Source of the DNA: Blastobasis lacticolella
Taxonomy: Eukaryota; Arthropoda; Insecta; Lepidoptera; Blastobasidae
Direction: 5' to 3'
NCBI GenBank assembly: GCA_905147135.1
Contig: LR990061.1
Coordinates: 8,160,026-8,224,025, forward strand
Length of the DNA stretch: 64,000 bases
The notes beneath the pieces were generated by a model. That model saw nothing but the letters and a program-made list of their open reading frames with translations, was not told the origin of the DNA and did no database searches. The position numbers and the translations under genes are program-made. Of this stretch, positions 44,068 through 55,029 are shown in pieces; the first letter of the stretch is position 1; each line of letters begins with the position of its first letter.

Positions 44068-44123
44068 CCTATTAAATGTTCGCGCCCTCCTATCCAGCTT
44101 ACGAAGGGACCTCCGTGGTCATT
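44068..44123 (-). pseudogene. Inverted copy of exon 6 start (56 bp)
   Basis: Encodes NDHGGPFVSWIGGREHLI on the minus strand with the acceptor intact, then is cut off by the duplication junction. Confidence 0.9.
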
Positions 44124-46646
44124 CTGTAACAAAACAAATAAAAATAAAATAAACAAATAGATAGGTATGCTTGGAAAATCCACACAGCGCCATTTAGACC
44201 CAAAGTGAGCAAAGCTAGTGTTATGGTTGCTAGACAACTAATAAACAGAGTTTATACTTTTAATTTGATTCTTATTACACAAATGACATCTTGACCCGTA
44301 ACGGAAATTAAAATTCTTCCTTACAATTTCTGCCCGGCCGAAAATTGAACTCGGGACCACTGAACTTCTCCAGTCGTCATGAATAATGACTTTCGTTAAG
44401 AATTACCATAATTCGACAGAGATTATCATTTACTGCGTGATCCCTAGAGATACGAGGTACCTAGGAAGGCCCAAGCAAGAATCGAGCCATAGTTTGACAT
44501 CGCTCTGAGTCAAGAGCGATAAGGAACGCCTACGCCATGATCGAAGTCTAGGCTGATGTCAGGCTGTTCGTCAGCCGAAGTCGGGCGTCAGTTTGGCTTA
44601 GAATAGTGATTGTCCCGCTGCGGTCAAGGAACCTACAAATAAAGTCTACAACCGGCCATCCAAGTCCTCAATCTTGACGAAAATCCTCGAATTAAGAATA
44701 ACGTTTTGCCAGCTTGTGTCTCCTTCCAAGCTGCTTAGTGATTACACTGGACGCTCGGTTTCGCTAGTTGATGGCATCTGTTAGAACTACGAAGGGCCGC
44801 CATACCATATCCGCATACATTCACTTGTTAGGGTCTGACCTCTATGAGGAAATGGTTATTTGTCTTTACTCTGCGTTCAGCAGAAGACAGTGTTTCAACC
44901 ACATTTCGTAGGGTGCGTCAGCTGATTGCGTCGTCGGAAGAACTGAAACTTTTCAGCGACCGCTATGACTTGGAGTGGATTTGATCGGAGCCTGATCTTA
45001 ATCAAACTGTTTCTTTCAAGCCTAAGATTTACATACAGACACAGAAGCACGGACAAGGCGGTGATCAGAGGCTCTATGTTTTAGTAGCTCGCATCGATTC
45101 GAACGGCTCTCCATTATGATTTTCGACATGAAAAATTCAATATTTTTAATATTACAGTGGTAACACCGTAAGAGTACCTACGGTCCAAAAATATGGAAAA
45201 TCAGCATCATGTATAAAAATATCGTATTCTTCATGACGAAAATAAATATTAAAAACCGCTCAATTCGAGACGAGCTATCAGGCATAGGGCTCCAGATCCG
45301 GTCCTACCTGCCGGTATTAGGAAAGAAGCCCCGTGGGGTCCCTTTGGATCAAGTAGGCAAGCGCATACCCCGGCAGAAACCAGGATTAACCGTTGTGTAA
45401 GTGTGTACTAGGTAGATGCGTTGGCTACATACCTGACATATTCCTGGATATCTTCTCGATATAAATGTACGGTTTTCGAGTAAGATCTTTATGGTAACTG
45501 GCGAATTTGGCTGCGTCGGTAGGCATCGGCATTCCTTTTTCTCCATCCCTACCTTCTCTGCACTGTAATGTTTACAGAGAATTATACGAGGAAATGTTAA
45601 CTAAATAGTACCCATATCTTGAGGAACGGATGTTGAGAGATGGTTCAGGCATGTAGAGCGAATGGATGAAAGAAGATTGACGAAAGAGGTATAGGTATAG
45701 CGCGAATTTGGAAAAAATAAATAAATAAATAAATATTCATGGACAAATTTACACAGCGCCATCTATCCCCAAACTAAGCAAAGATATACATACTTAAATC
45801 CTTTTTAAATACATACTTATTATACATAGAATACCCAGACCCGTAACAGAAATTAAAATTCATCATTTCAAGTTCTGCCCGGCCGGGAATCGATCCCAGG
45901 ACCTCTTGCGTGGCAGACCGGCTGTTGACCATTGAGAACCACTCAGGTCGTCAAAACCGACCCTTAAGAGGACGACTCAGAAAAACATTCACTGATCAGA
46001 TCAGTGGTGTTCTCAAAAAAGCTGGGAAAAATATTTTCACAAGACAAGAGAAAAGAGGAGCGGCGCGGGAGAAACTATAAAATTAGATGGGGAACTGTTC
46101 ACTGTGTAACCGAATCTGTTTTTCCCGTGTAGGGCTCTACAGCCATCAGAGAAAGTGCCGTACACAAACCCCTAACGATAACGCTGTTATCATCTACAAT
46201 AGATGTTTAAGGCCAATAATGATGATCTTACCTCCACATGCGGGGCTCAGTGGGGGTGAACGGTTTTACTTCCCTTGCATAACGTGGGAACAGAATGAGT
46301 GAAATATCTTACAAACTCGGAGGCGGCGATACTGTTCAACTGAATGTGTAGCTACGATCCAATTTGTTCCCTTGTTAACACAATCACGGAGGTCAGAAGG
46401 CAGTCGCTCCACTGTAATTGCCTGATCTGCGAAATCCTGGATCATGGTCAAGGCAGACCTCAGGCGTGGGAGCACAACCAGGGCCACGAGGCCACTAATG
46501 TACTTCGTTCGTTTAACAAAAACGTTTCAAACTGACATTGCAATGCAATTAAAAAAAAATTATAGGGACTAGAGGCCCAAATTAATGCCAAGATGATTAT
46601 AAAAGGTAGTAAGAAAGTGTGGCGATTAAAGAAAGCTGGTACTGAC

Positions 46647-46901
46647 CTCTGGCTTAAATGGGCCATATTTGCAATGGTCTACCAAGGTATACGGGTACTG
46701 GGGGTCATTAGCTTTGGTCACAACTTCCCCTAGGTCGTCCATGTCACCTTTGTTCATTCCGCAAAACATGTACTTGTCAATTATATTGGGGTATGCCTTC
46801 GGTACTATTTCAGAATAAGCATTCTTGCAGACAGAATTATCAACAATCTTTAGTGGAGCGTACTTCAATGTTTCAACGTTCAAGTCTGTCTCATCCTCTC
46901 G
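46647..46901 (-). pseudogene. Inverted intact copy of protease-homologue exon 5
   Basis: The compared 85 codons translate identically to the source exon; acceptor and GTCAGT donor are preserved. No upstream exon 4 copy or complete exon 6 exists on this strand, so it cannot form a full gene. Confidence 0.9.
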
Positions 46902-48423
46902 CTTGAAAATAAACGAAAGTTAGTAGGTAATTTTAACGAAGTCTCTGATAAAACTTTCCTTTAAAGATAAGCATAGAAACTACGGAACTTGATTCAAAGT
47001 TTATCAGTGGTAGGCCTTTTGGTAAAGCCTGAACAGACCGCCTAGATGGTGACAACAGTCATATCTAGTTCTGCAAGTAACAATATTGGCATTGTGTTTC
47101 TGTGTGAAGAATATAGTAGCCTGCAGTAAGCACAAGCATAAAATAATCTTAGTCCTCGCAATAACAACTCACCTGCAGTGTAGATTATTGTTACATGTAA
47201 CCATGAAACCTAATTAGTTACTCTGTTTTTTCGCTTGTCACTGAGTAGTGTAAAAAACCTAATTTTGTGTACTAGGAAATACACTTACTAAAGTAGGCGT
47301 TGTGCTTCATCAGAGTGCGAGTCAGATTAAGATCATGGTACACCTAGCTGAGTTGTATTAAATCAACAACTTAGGAATCAGGGGCACTGCTTTTGAACCG
47401 CTCGCCTCGAGTCGAAAGATTTTCGACTTTGATTTTCGGCTTAATGAGTTTTTTTTATTTATTTACGTTGGCAAATCAAGAGCGAACGTGTCGAAAATAG
47501 AGAAAACCAGCGTCTTGGCATTAAGATATTGAATATTTCATGTCGAAAATCCATATTGAATAATACAGGTAGTAGAATTTTGGGTCATGATAGGTACCTA
47601 CTATACAGGGTGTAAAATAGACCGCTAGCATTAATTGAAACCCCATATTCTCCCCATGAAACTGTACCACTTTCACCAATAGACATACCCGCGGAAATGA
47701 CTTCATAATTTCGCTACATCAAATAAATAATTAATTGCGACGCGCAATGTACATCGTCCGGCGCACGCCTCTCGCTCGCCCACGTGACCAGTGGCCACTG
47801 ACCCCGCGCGGCCGGCCGGCCTGCACGCTTTACATTGTTAAAGTGGATTTATTTCAACTTAAATTTGAACTTTGAGTGTCTATATTAATTGTGAACGATG
47901 TAGTTATCGATACTTGATATTTTTTGGTACAAAAATACAACATTTATTTTAATGAATCTTGATTTGTGCCTAAACTATGAGGTTTCAATTAATGCTAGCG
48001 GTCTTTTTACACCCTGTATACTGTTGGAAAAATATATATATAGTAGCCAAATCTACTAGCTCTTATCTTAGCAATACAGCGGGAACACTTTCTTCGCGTA
48101 TAATAAGAGCCAGTTGATCAAAACTTAAATTTTTTCCTTATCTTACTTACCTAATGTAATTTTTATAGAATTCATTAGGTGTCCGGAAGAATAGCACCAA
48201 CCCCTTCGACAAGGGTGTCACACAAAATGTAAAAAATCTGCTTAAAAATTATAAATAAAGAATATTTTTTTTACGGATAGATAGGTACTACTTTTTTGAC
48301 ACCATAAATGGAAATCTGTTATATTCTCATTGAAATTTTTTAGCAAGCAAGGGAGGTGCAACCTCTACCCTCAACCTCTACCTCTACACCGACGGAGGCG
48401 CAAATGCGCTGCCGGCCTTGAGA

Positions 48424-49440
48424 ATATTAATATAAAATCTATCGAATTGAGACGACAACAAACTATCTCTACATAGTCTATGAAATAGGCGAGACATGCC
48501 AAACATGCACGGGACTACACGAATACTCCCTCTACATTCTCGTGTTCCCGCGGAACTGTCCACATGTGGAGCGCGCTTTAGGCATGAGATCGAAATGATC
48601 AAATGGGTTACCACTATAAAAACAACCCCAAATGGTGGATTATTTCAAATCATTGAAATATTGATTAAAATTATTGCTTCCAAAATGAAATAAAATCATA
48701 TGAATATTTAAATATATTTTCCAGAATTACATAGGGAACAATGTTTTTTTTTGTTTCGTATTTGTGCTGTTTCAATAAAATATGTGTAGTTTTCATTTAT
48801 GCCACTGGTATAAATAAGAAATTCTAAACATTTGGTTCGTTGTTACATGGTACATTATTGCAAAGGCTCGAAAAGTGAGGGATTTACCGACGCAGAGACA
48901 TATATAGGTACCTACTGCGTTTCTCAAACAATAATACATAAGATTCAAAATGGCGATGGCGGTCGCTTTTTTCTAATGTTGGAGTTTTCTAACTAGTATT
49001 CTAGGACCAATAGTTTCCGAGTGACTTATTACGTTTTTAATCAATTGAATAAATTGGGGGTAAATCGATTTGTTTCGTTTTCGAAAGTTTACCAGCCATT
49101 GTAAAGCACACTGAAAAGTGTGCGTGATGTTGGTTAATAAATACATTCGATAATTAAGGTTTTATACCCCTGGATAGTCTCTTTGACATTGACAGTTGTG
49201 TGTTTACATTATTATCTTTTATTTCATCTCCAACTACGTATAGATAAGGATACCTGATTTGGACGTTGTGATTACACTGCATCTACATAAAGCGCACTCC
49301 ACATGTGGACAGTTCCGCGGGAACACGAGAATGTAGAGGGAGTTTTCGTGTAGTCCCATGCATGTATGGCATGTCTCGCATAGATTAAGTAGAGATAGTT
49401 TGTTGTCGTCTAGATTCGATCGATTTTATATTTATAATCC
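48424..49440. mobile_element. TIR element with ~150-bp inverted termini
   Basis: Left terminus ~48424-48580 (ATATAAAATCTATCGAATT, ACGACAACAAACTATCTCTAC, ACATTCTCGTGTTCCCGCGG, CCACATGTGGAG) is mirrored at ~49290-49440. The core has no transposase but includes a partial unit of the palindrome-centre repeat. It begins exactly where the inverted duplication ends. Confidence 0.85.
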
Positions 49441-50798
49441 TAGCGCTTTTTTCGTTACAGGTTCCGGGTACACTTGACCATGATCCAGGATATTAGTATG
49501 TCAAGTAATTACAGTAGAGCAGCTGCCATCACCTCTGTGACCCTACTTACAGCAAATTAGCGATATTTCACCGATGAATCGATATAATGTAGACGCGTTT
49601 TGACACCCACCACATCCCTAATAGGCGAGAATGTAGAGGTCGGCCAAAGTCCCGGCAAAAGTTTCGCCGAAAGTTTCGGCGGACATGTGGAGGACGCTTA
49701 AGATAGGAACCTTAGCCATGGTTGCCGTTATGGGCAGTGTTGCCAGTGGCCGATAGTCAAAATTAACAAAAGTACATGGTACGAAACATCGTTATTTTTT
49801 AATTGAATAAAATACTAGAATTGTAATTTTTAATAGAATATTTTAAAAGTATTATGGTACTTTGTTATTTTTTGTGCATCCTAAGTATTATGCAATATTA
49901 AATTTATTTATAAAACGAAATCAAATAAAAATTAAATGCTTGAAAATTATGTCAGTAGAACGGAACATAAAATTCTCTCTTATGTAGTTAGAGTAGGATC
50001 TATAACTAATTTCATGTCATTCAAAATTTTACATTTCAGTTCATATTACTGGGCAAACTCTATTGGAGAGAGCCTATTCCGATTGAATGTTATGACGTCA
50101 TTCTATAGGAAGGGGTCAAGATGGCGGTGCAATGTCGAGGATCGGCTTTACTACCTTAGTTTTTTATTATAAGATTGAAAGGCCCACAATTTGAGTTCTT
50201 TAACATAAATCTCTATCCATTAGTTACAATGACATAATAAAATTAATTTAATAATTTACTTTGCAAAGTCAGACATCATTAAAAAAATGCAAATACTGAC
50301 CAACGTTTAAAAGTCTTAAAAAAGAGAGAGGTTTATTTAAAAAAAAAAGAGATGCACCAGAATAGTATTGAGCCGGGTTCGATACCTACTCTTTACATGT
50401 AAGTAATCACCTAAATGCCGCCGTGCATATAAAATGGAAATTATTTACTTGGTGTTTATGAATAAAACAAAAACAAATGTAACGCATGTTATTATGCGTT
50501 TAAAATTTATTGTAGCAGTTTCAAGCAATATTTTTGGTTCAAGGTTCTTCATTCTCTTCAAAAGAGACGCCATTATGTTGGCGGTATGTGGCGCGTTTGG
50601 AGTGGGATGGGGCGTGGTATTTGTAATGATACGATCACACTTACGCAACTTAAGCGATGCAACGTGGGAAAGACGTTCACACTTGTCCTACACAACACAT
50701 GTTTATGGTTCTACACATATAATGCAGATGGTATATCTAAATATGGCAATTAATATTTAGGTAATTACATTATTTTTGTAACTTAATAATTATTTCTT
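49441..50798. other. Intergenic, mostly unassigned
   Basis: 49470-49545 is a piece of the 'CCATGATCCAGG' repeat. 49620-49700 (GCGAGAATGTAGAGG, GGACATGTGGAGGACGC) echoes the termini of the preceding TIR element. The ORF near 50434-50760 has no recognisable content. Confidence 0.4.
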
Positions 50799-50871
50799 TT
50801 TGGCGGTGACAGATAAAGGTAGCCGCCAATGTTGGCAAGCGAAGATGGAGAAGGTGGAAAAGGGTAATTAC

Positions 50872-51516
50872 TACAGATGAAACGGATATCCGGTTACTAT
50901 CCGTTATCCGGCATATCCGGTGTTAATTGACTATCCGGCCGGATACCGGATAGCAAAATATGTATGAAAAGTACAAAAAATTATTTTATTCATAGGAAAA
51001 AAATAATCCCAAAAATTATAAATATTCCTTTATCAATGCACTGATTAGGTACCTATCCGTTGTTCATTTAGTAGGTAGGTTAGCAAAAAAATATTTTTTG
51101 CAAAGTTACTCTATCAAAAGTAAATCTAAGGTAAATTATTATAAATTGGGTTAAAATACGAATTGCTTCTGCATTGAGAGGCAGCATGCGGTTTCAAGTG
51201 CTTAAGATAATGTTTCTCTACACTCTGGTCCACGATGCTGGGGCTAATTACCCGTATTTCAAATCGAGGGTACCGCCTGATATCGGAAGAATGGTTCAGA
51301 ATAAAGTTAAAATTATTTGTATATAACGAAGACTTGAAATCACGTAAACACATGCAGTTGTCTAATATCCCACCCACCCTTATAGCTCGCACAGACTTGT
51401 TCAGAGACTATGTCCTGCAAAATATCCGGCCTCCGGATATCCGGCTATCCGGCTTATGGGGTGGCCGGATATCCGGTATCTGATGTCCGGCCAAATAACT
51501 ATCCGTTTCATTTCTA
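50872..51516. mobile_element. Non-autonomous hAT-like element, 645 bp
   Basis: Ends TACAGATGAAACGGATA and TATCCGTTTCATTTCTA form an inverted pair. Flanking 8-bp repeats GTAATTAC (50864-50871) and GTAATTAT (51517-51524) fit the hAT target size. Sub-terminal zones are full of ATCCGG repeats. A short minus-strand stretch 'VEKHYLKHLKPHA' near 51190 might be a transposase scrap. Confidence 0.85.
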
Positions 51517-51524
51517 GTAATTAT

Positions 51525-51980
51525 CCATCTGGCCGGGTGTTGTGACCAGGGAACGAAGGGTCCAACAGTTAATCGTCGAAAGTTGTATATGTGCCGCGGA
51601 GTTGGCACATTTTTGGCAGATGTAGTCACCGCCATCTGTGTGCGGATGCTTGCCAACCTTGTGTTAATGTACTCGTAATGTGAATGTCGTTGAGTCTTTC
51701 CTATTGGAGCGATAGAGCGATAGATGTCGCTTCATCTTGTTGGATTTTACTTTAAGAGCCCTTTCACAACCACGATTTCGACTCGCGCGTATCTACTGAA
51801 TAGGCTGACTGATCACTTTAAAATTGCAAGAGTCGAAATCGTCGTTGTAGGAGGATTTATCGGCCGACGCGACATGTGTATCGCAGCAGACGTTACGCTA
51901 GTGCGCACGACGCCATTCGCCGGTCCATACAAAATCGATTATGTAATGTACTTAAATACCTATTTCTATATAACTTACTA
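51525..51980. other. Unassigned intergenic segment
   Basis: GTCACCGCCATCTGTG...GCTTGCCAACCTT (51625-51660) pairs loosely, in inverted sense, with 50800-50840, suggesting that the hAT copy landed inside another TIR element. Confidence 0.35.
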
Positions 51981-52310
51981 GCTGCGAAACCCGGCGCTGC
52001 ACGGGTTAAAATATACACCGAACTTTCTGGAACGTTCCAGAATGATAATAACCGATATTATTAATTTCAGTACTTTCTAGATCATTCTAGAAATTTTTAG
52101 AACTTTCCCGAAGTTCTAATGAGTTAGAAAAGGACAGATATATATCTTATATTACATTTTTGTCTCCCACAACCACCCACTTCAGTAGGACCCAAGGGGT
52201 GTCTACCACCCCAATGGGGTGTTGATTGGAATTGATGGTGATAAAGAAAACCGGTCACACACGTACCCACACAAGCATTTTATATATATAATTATTATTA
52301 AGATTAAGAT
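51981..52310. repeat. Probable retroposon fragment starting CTAGCTGCGAAACCCGGCGCTGCACGG
   Basis: The CTAGCTGCGAAACCCGGC-type start is common in insect repeats. Followed by GTTCCAGAATGATAATA and TTCTAGATCATTCTAGAA motifs and an A/T-rich end. No ORF. Confidence 0.4.
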
Positions 52311-52915
52311 TAATATTTTTTAAACAGGCATTCTAACTTATCACATGCGATACCTTTATTACCTTATAAGGTGCCTAATACCTATAGATATTGCATGCGA
52401 ATGGTGCCTATGATTTTACAATGATATTAGTAATACAATATTTGAAGGTCAAAGTGATTCATGTTATTCACGTAGATAGTCAAGAGCAAAAGCACCTGCA
52501 AACCAGATATGGTTTAAGATACGGGATGCCATAATGGGTATTCAATTATTTTAAGAAAAGCAGGTAAAAGGTGAACCTTGTTTAAGGTGGTTTGAGATAA
52601 GAGTAGGTACCTACAATAAAAGAGCAAATAATATTTTTGTACAATTGGCCTATAAGCATTGTTCCGTTTTATTCAATATTTTTCGTTCCAGAAAAGAGTA
52701 CCTACAATAAAACAAATGTCTGATGATGATGGTAATAATAATGATGAAATATTTGATTACGATTCCGAATAAATAGTACTCGTAATAATTGTTATTTCTT
52801 CACTTACCTACATAAAGTACTTCCTAGTTCCTAGTACCCTAGTACCACAAAATAGAAAACTTACAGAAGGTCCACTCCCATCGTCCTTGATAATTACGTA
52901 TTCTTACTCTCATAA
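52311..52915. other. Unassigned AT-rich intergenic sequence
   Basis: Only an 18-codon acidic mini-ORF (52709-52771, 'MSDDDGNNNDEIFDYDSE') after a TTCCAG; too short to call. Confidence 0.3.
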
Positions 52916-54594
52916 GCTACGCGTCGACTAGCCCGCACCTCACGAGCCGCACGCGCCGCACGCATCGCATTTCGGGTTGCTTTGTATGAGTTTGTATAGG
53001 AGTGCGTTCACTACCCGCACTGGCCGCGCCGCACAGCCGCACCGCATTGTCAGTAGTTAGGGATACCAGCATAAAATGCGGGCGATGCGGACAGGGATAC
53101 AAGAAAAAAAGGCGTTATTTGCCTGAAATGGGAGACTAAGTCCTAAAATATTTACCCATAAATATAAGAAAAAAATTGTAAGTTTAAATTGTAACTGCAC
53201 TTCAGTATTTAAGCCTGCTATAAACTAGTGGGGGGGTTTGTCACAAACTCCACGCTTGGCACGTAAATAAAAAAACAGGAAACGTTGCTGACCAATTTTA
53301 TAACAAAAGAAATGTCCTGAGCTGGCCTCTAAGACATTAATCTCCTTCCTTGTACGCGTACAACATCTGTGAACTTAATGTGTTAAACTCTGTCTAAGAA
53401 GTTTAGCAACCAGCGAAATTATAAGATTGATTGAAATCAACAAGTAGATACCTAAGCATAACTGATTGAATAATGAGGACCGTCTGTATACAACAAGATA
53501 GGAGTCTTCATTATTCTAAATCAGGTTGATTACTTGTTGATGTCAATCAATCTTATAATTTCCTAAGTCGCTTCACTTTTTAGACAGCGTCTAAAGCTAT
53601 ATTCTAATCTGCCTTAATAATTTTATGTAAAATTAAATATAAACAAAGTACCTAAGCCACTAAATATACCCCAACAATATGAACATTATCTAAAATATCT
53701 AATCCCACATACCCCTAAATTTGTGGAAGAAATCGCTGGGTTGGGAACCCTGAGGGCCGGCCCGTGACGTCACACGGATATTAAACTATAGAATTTGCTG
53801 CAAATATTTTCGACTTTAGAGCCTACTTACAGCTTGAGTCACAATCTATATTTTGTTTCCTTTTTTGATGGTGCATATGACATGTCTGATAGAGAAGGAT
53901 ATAAGTTGTTAAGTACCCATTCGAACCTTCTGCTATTGCCAATTGTTACTTTTTTTAAATTTGTGACTGAGAGTTCTAGATTATTGCTCAAAACCAAAGA
54001 TTTTGGAGCATAGAGCAATCGAAAATATAATCTTCTCTTTTGAAGAAATAAATTCTCGTTGACAGTGTTGCCACATTGGATAATTTTTTCGTCATACTGG
54101 CGAAATTGGGAGATAGCGTGGAGAAATTTTTTAATGTGTTTTTTGACTTTGGCGAAAAATAAATTAAGAAGCGTTATTTTTATAAAACTATTTTCATACA
54201 ATAGGCAATATTATATTTAAAATAAATATTTTGACGAAGAATAAATTGAGAACTGATGATATTGGTGATAAATTTGGAGAGATAACCGTATATTTTTGTT
54301 TCTCTTTTTGACTTTGAGAGAGGATAATCCTATAAACAACATACAGCAAAGACTTAAATTTTTTTTTTGAGAGCACAGAGAACGAGCGATCAGGGTTACC
54401 ATCTAAGCATTTTTTGAGATGTCATTATTAGTACCAAATCATGACACACAGTTGGCAACCCTACCCGCAATTGCGGTTCGTGCGGTGCGGCCAGTGTGGC
54501 CATGCCATCAGCAACGTCAGCAATATCTCAATGCGATGCGTGCGGCGCGTGCGGCGCGTGCGGCTCTTGCGGTGCGGGCTAGTCGACGCGTAGC
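52916..54594. mobile_element. TIR element with perfect GC-rich termini
   Basis: AAGCTACGCGTCGACTAGCC...CACC at 52916-52940 is exactly mirrored at 54571-54596. Sub-terminal zones carry repeated GTGCGGCGC/GCCGCACGC 9-mers. No transposase recognised. ~1.7 kb. Confidence 0.85.
53388..53592. mobile_element. Foldback MITE nested in the preceding element
   Basis: CTGTCTAAGAAGTTTAGC and GAAATTATAAGATTGATTGA on the left are mirrored by TCAATCAATCTTATAATTTCC and CGCTTCACTTTTTAGACAG on the right. ~205 bp. Confidence 0.85.
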
Positions 54595-54819
54595 TTTATT
54601 CTTAATTGACGTAATCTTGCCGATTCGCTAGGGTTGCTATTACATTGCCGTACTGAAACTCTCTGCCGTATGAAATACGCGATAGTAAATCTATCGGTAT
54701 TTTTAAGAAACGTGTGAAAGAGCACTATCTCTCTCTTAGTTCTTGAAAATGCGGGGTACAATGCCTATAGATAATTTGTAGGTATCTATGTATTTTATGT
54801 ATTGGTATATGTAGTTTAT

Positions 54820-55026
54820 TATATTAGGTTATTCTATGTGTATGTATATTTAGTTAAATATTGTGCATGTCTAATCTGCGACTATTTATCACATATCTCT
54901 TTGTTAGGCCTGCTGGAAGAGATTTCTTCTAAGAAATAAGTAGCGCCTGTTGTGTCATCTATAACTCTATTTTTCATCAAAGTTTTATGTGTGCAATAAA
55001 CTGGAAAATAAATAAATAAATAAATT
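54820..55026 (+). mobile_element. LINE 3' end with AAAT tail
   Basis: GGCCTGCTGGAAGAGATTTCTTCTAAGAAATAAGTAGCGCCTGTTG...GTGTGCAATAAA then AAATAAATAAATAAAT. This 3'-UTR hairpin text is widespread in moth LINEs. Confidence 0.7.
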
Positions 55027-55029
55027 GAC

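Larger units (their letters stand above)
44068..48423 (-). repeat. Right arm of 4.35-kb inverted duplication (exon 5, part of exon 6)
   Basis: Reverse complement of 27175-31522. Carries copies of the TIR element (about 47590-48020), SINE copies and the dispersed repeat. Differences from the source include an ~18-bp insertion near 44990 and an ~11-bp insertion near 46030, so the arms have diverged by a few percent at most by eye. Confidence 0.95.

Noticed and set aside
46626..46883. Second gene on the minus strand encoded by the exon 5 copy
   Set aside because: Only exon 5 and 56 bp of exon 6 are duplicated; no start or terminal exons.
40439..48423. CRISPR-like or integron-like interpretation of the repeats
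   Set aside because: Eukaryotic context, repeats are long and inverted, no regular short repeat-spacer pattern.
50434..50760. 108-codon plus ORF
   Set aside because: No similarity to anything known to me, no splice context, in repeat-rich intergenic DNA.
52709..52771. 18-codon acidic mini-ORF after TTCCAG
   Set aside because: Too short, no partner exon found.
53839..54201. 120-codon minus ORF inside the TIR element
   Set aside because: Looked for transposase motifs (DDE, BED, HTH) and saw none; AT-rich chance frame is more likely.
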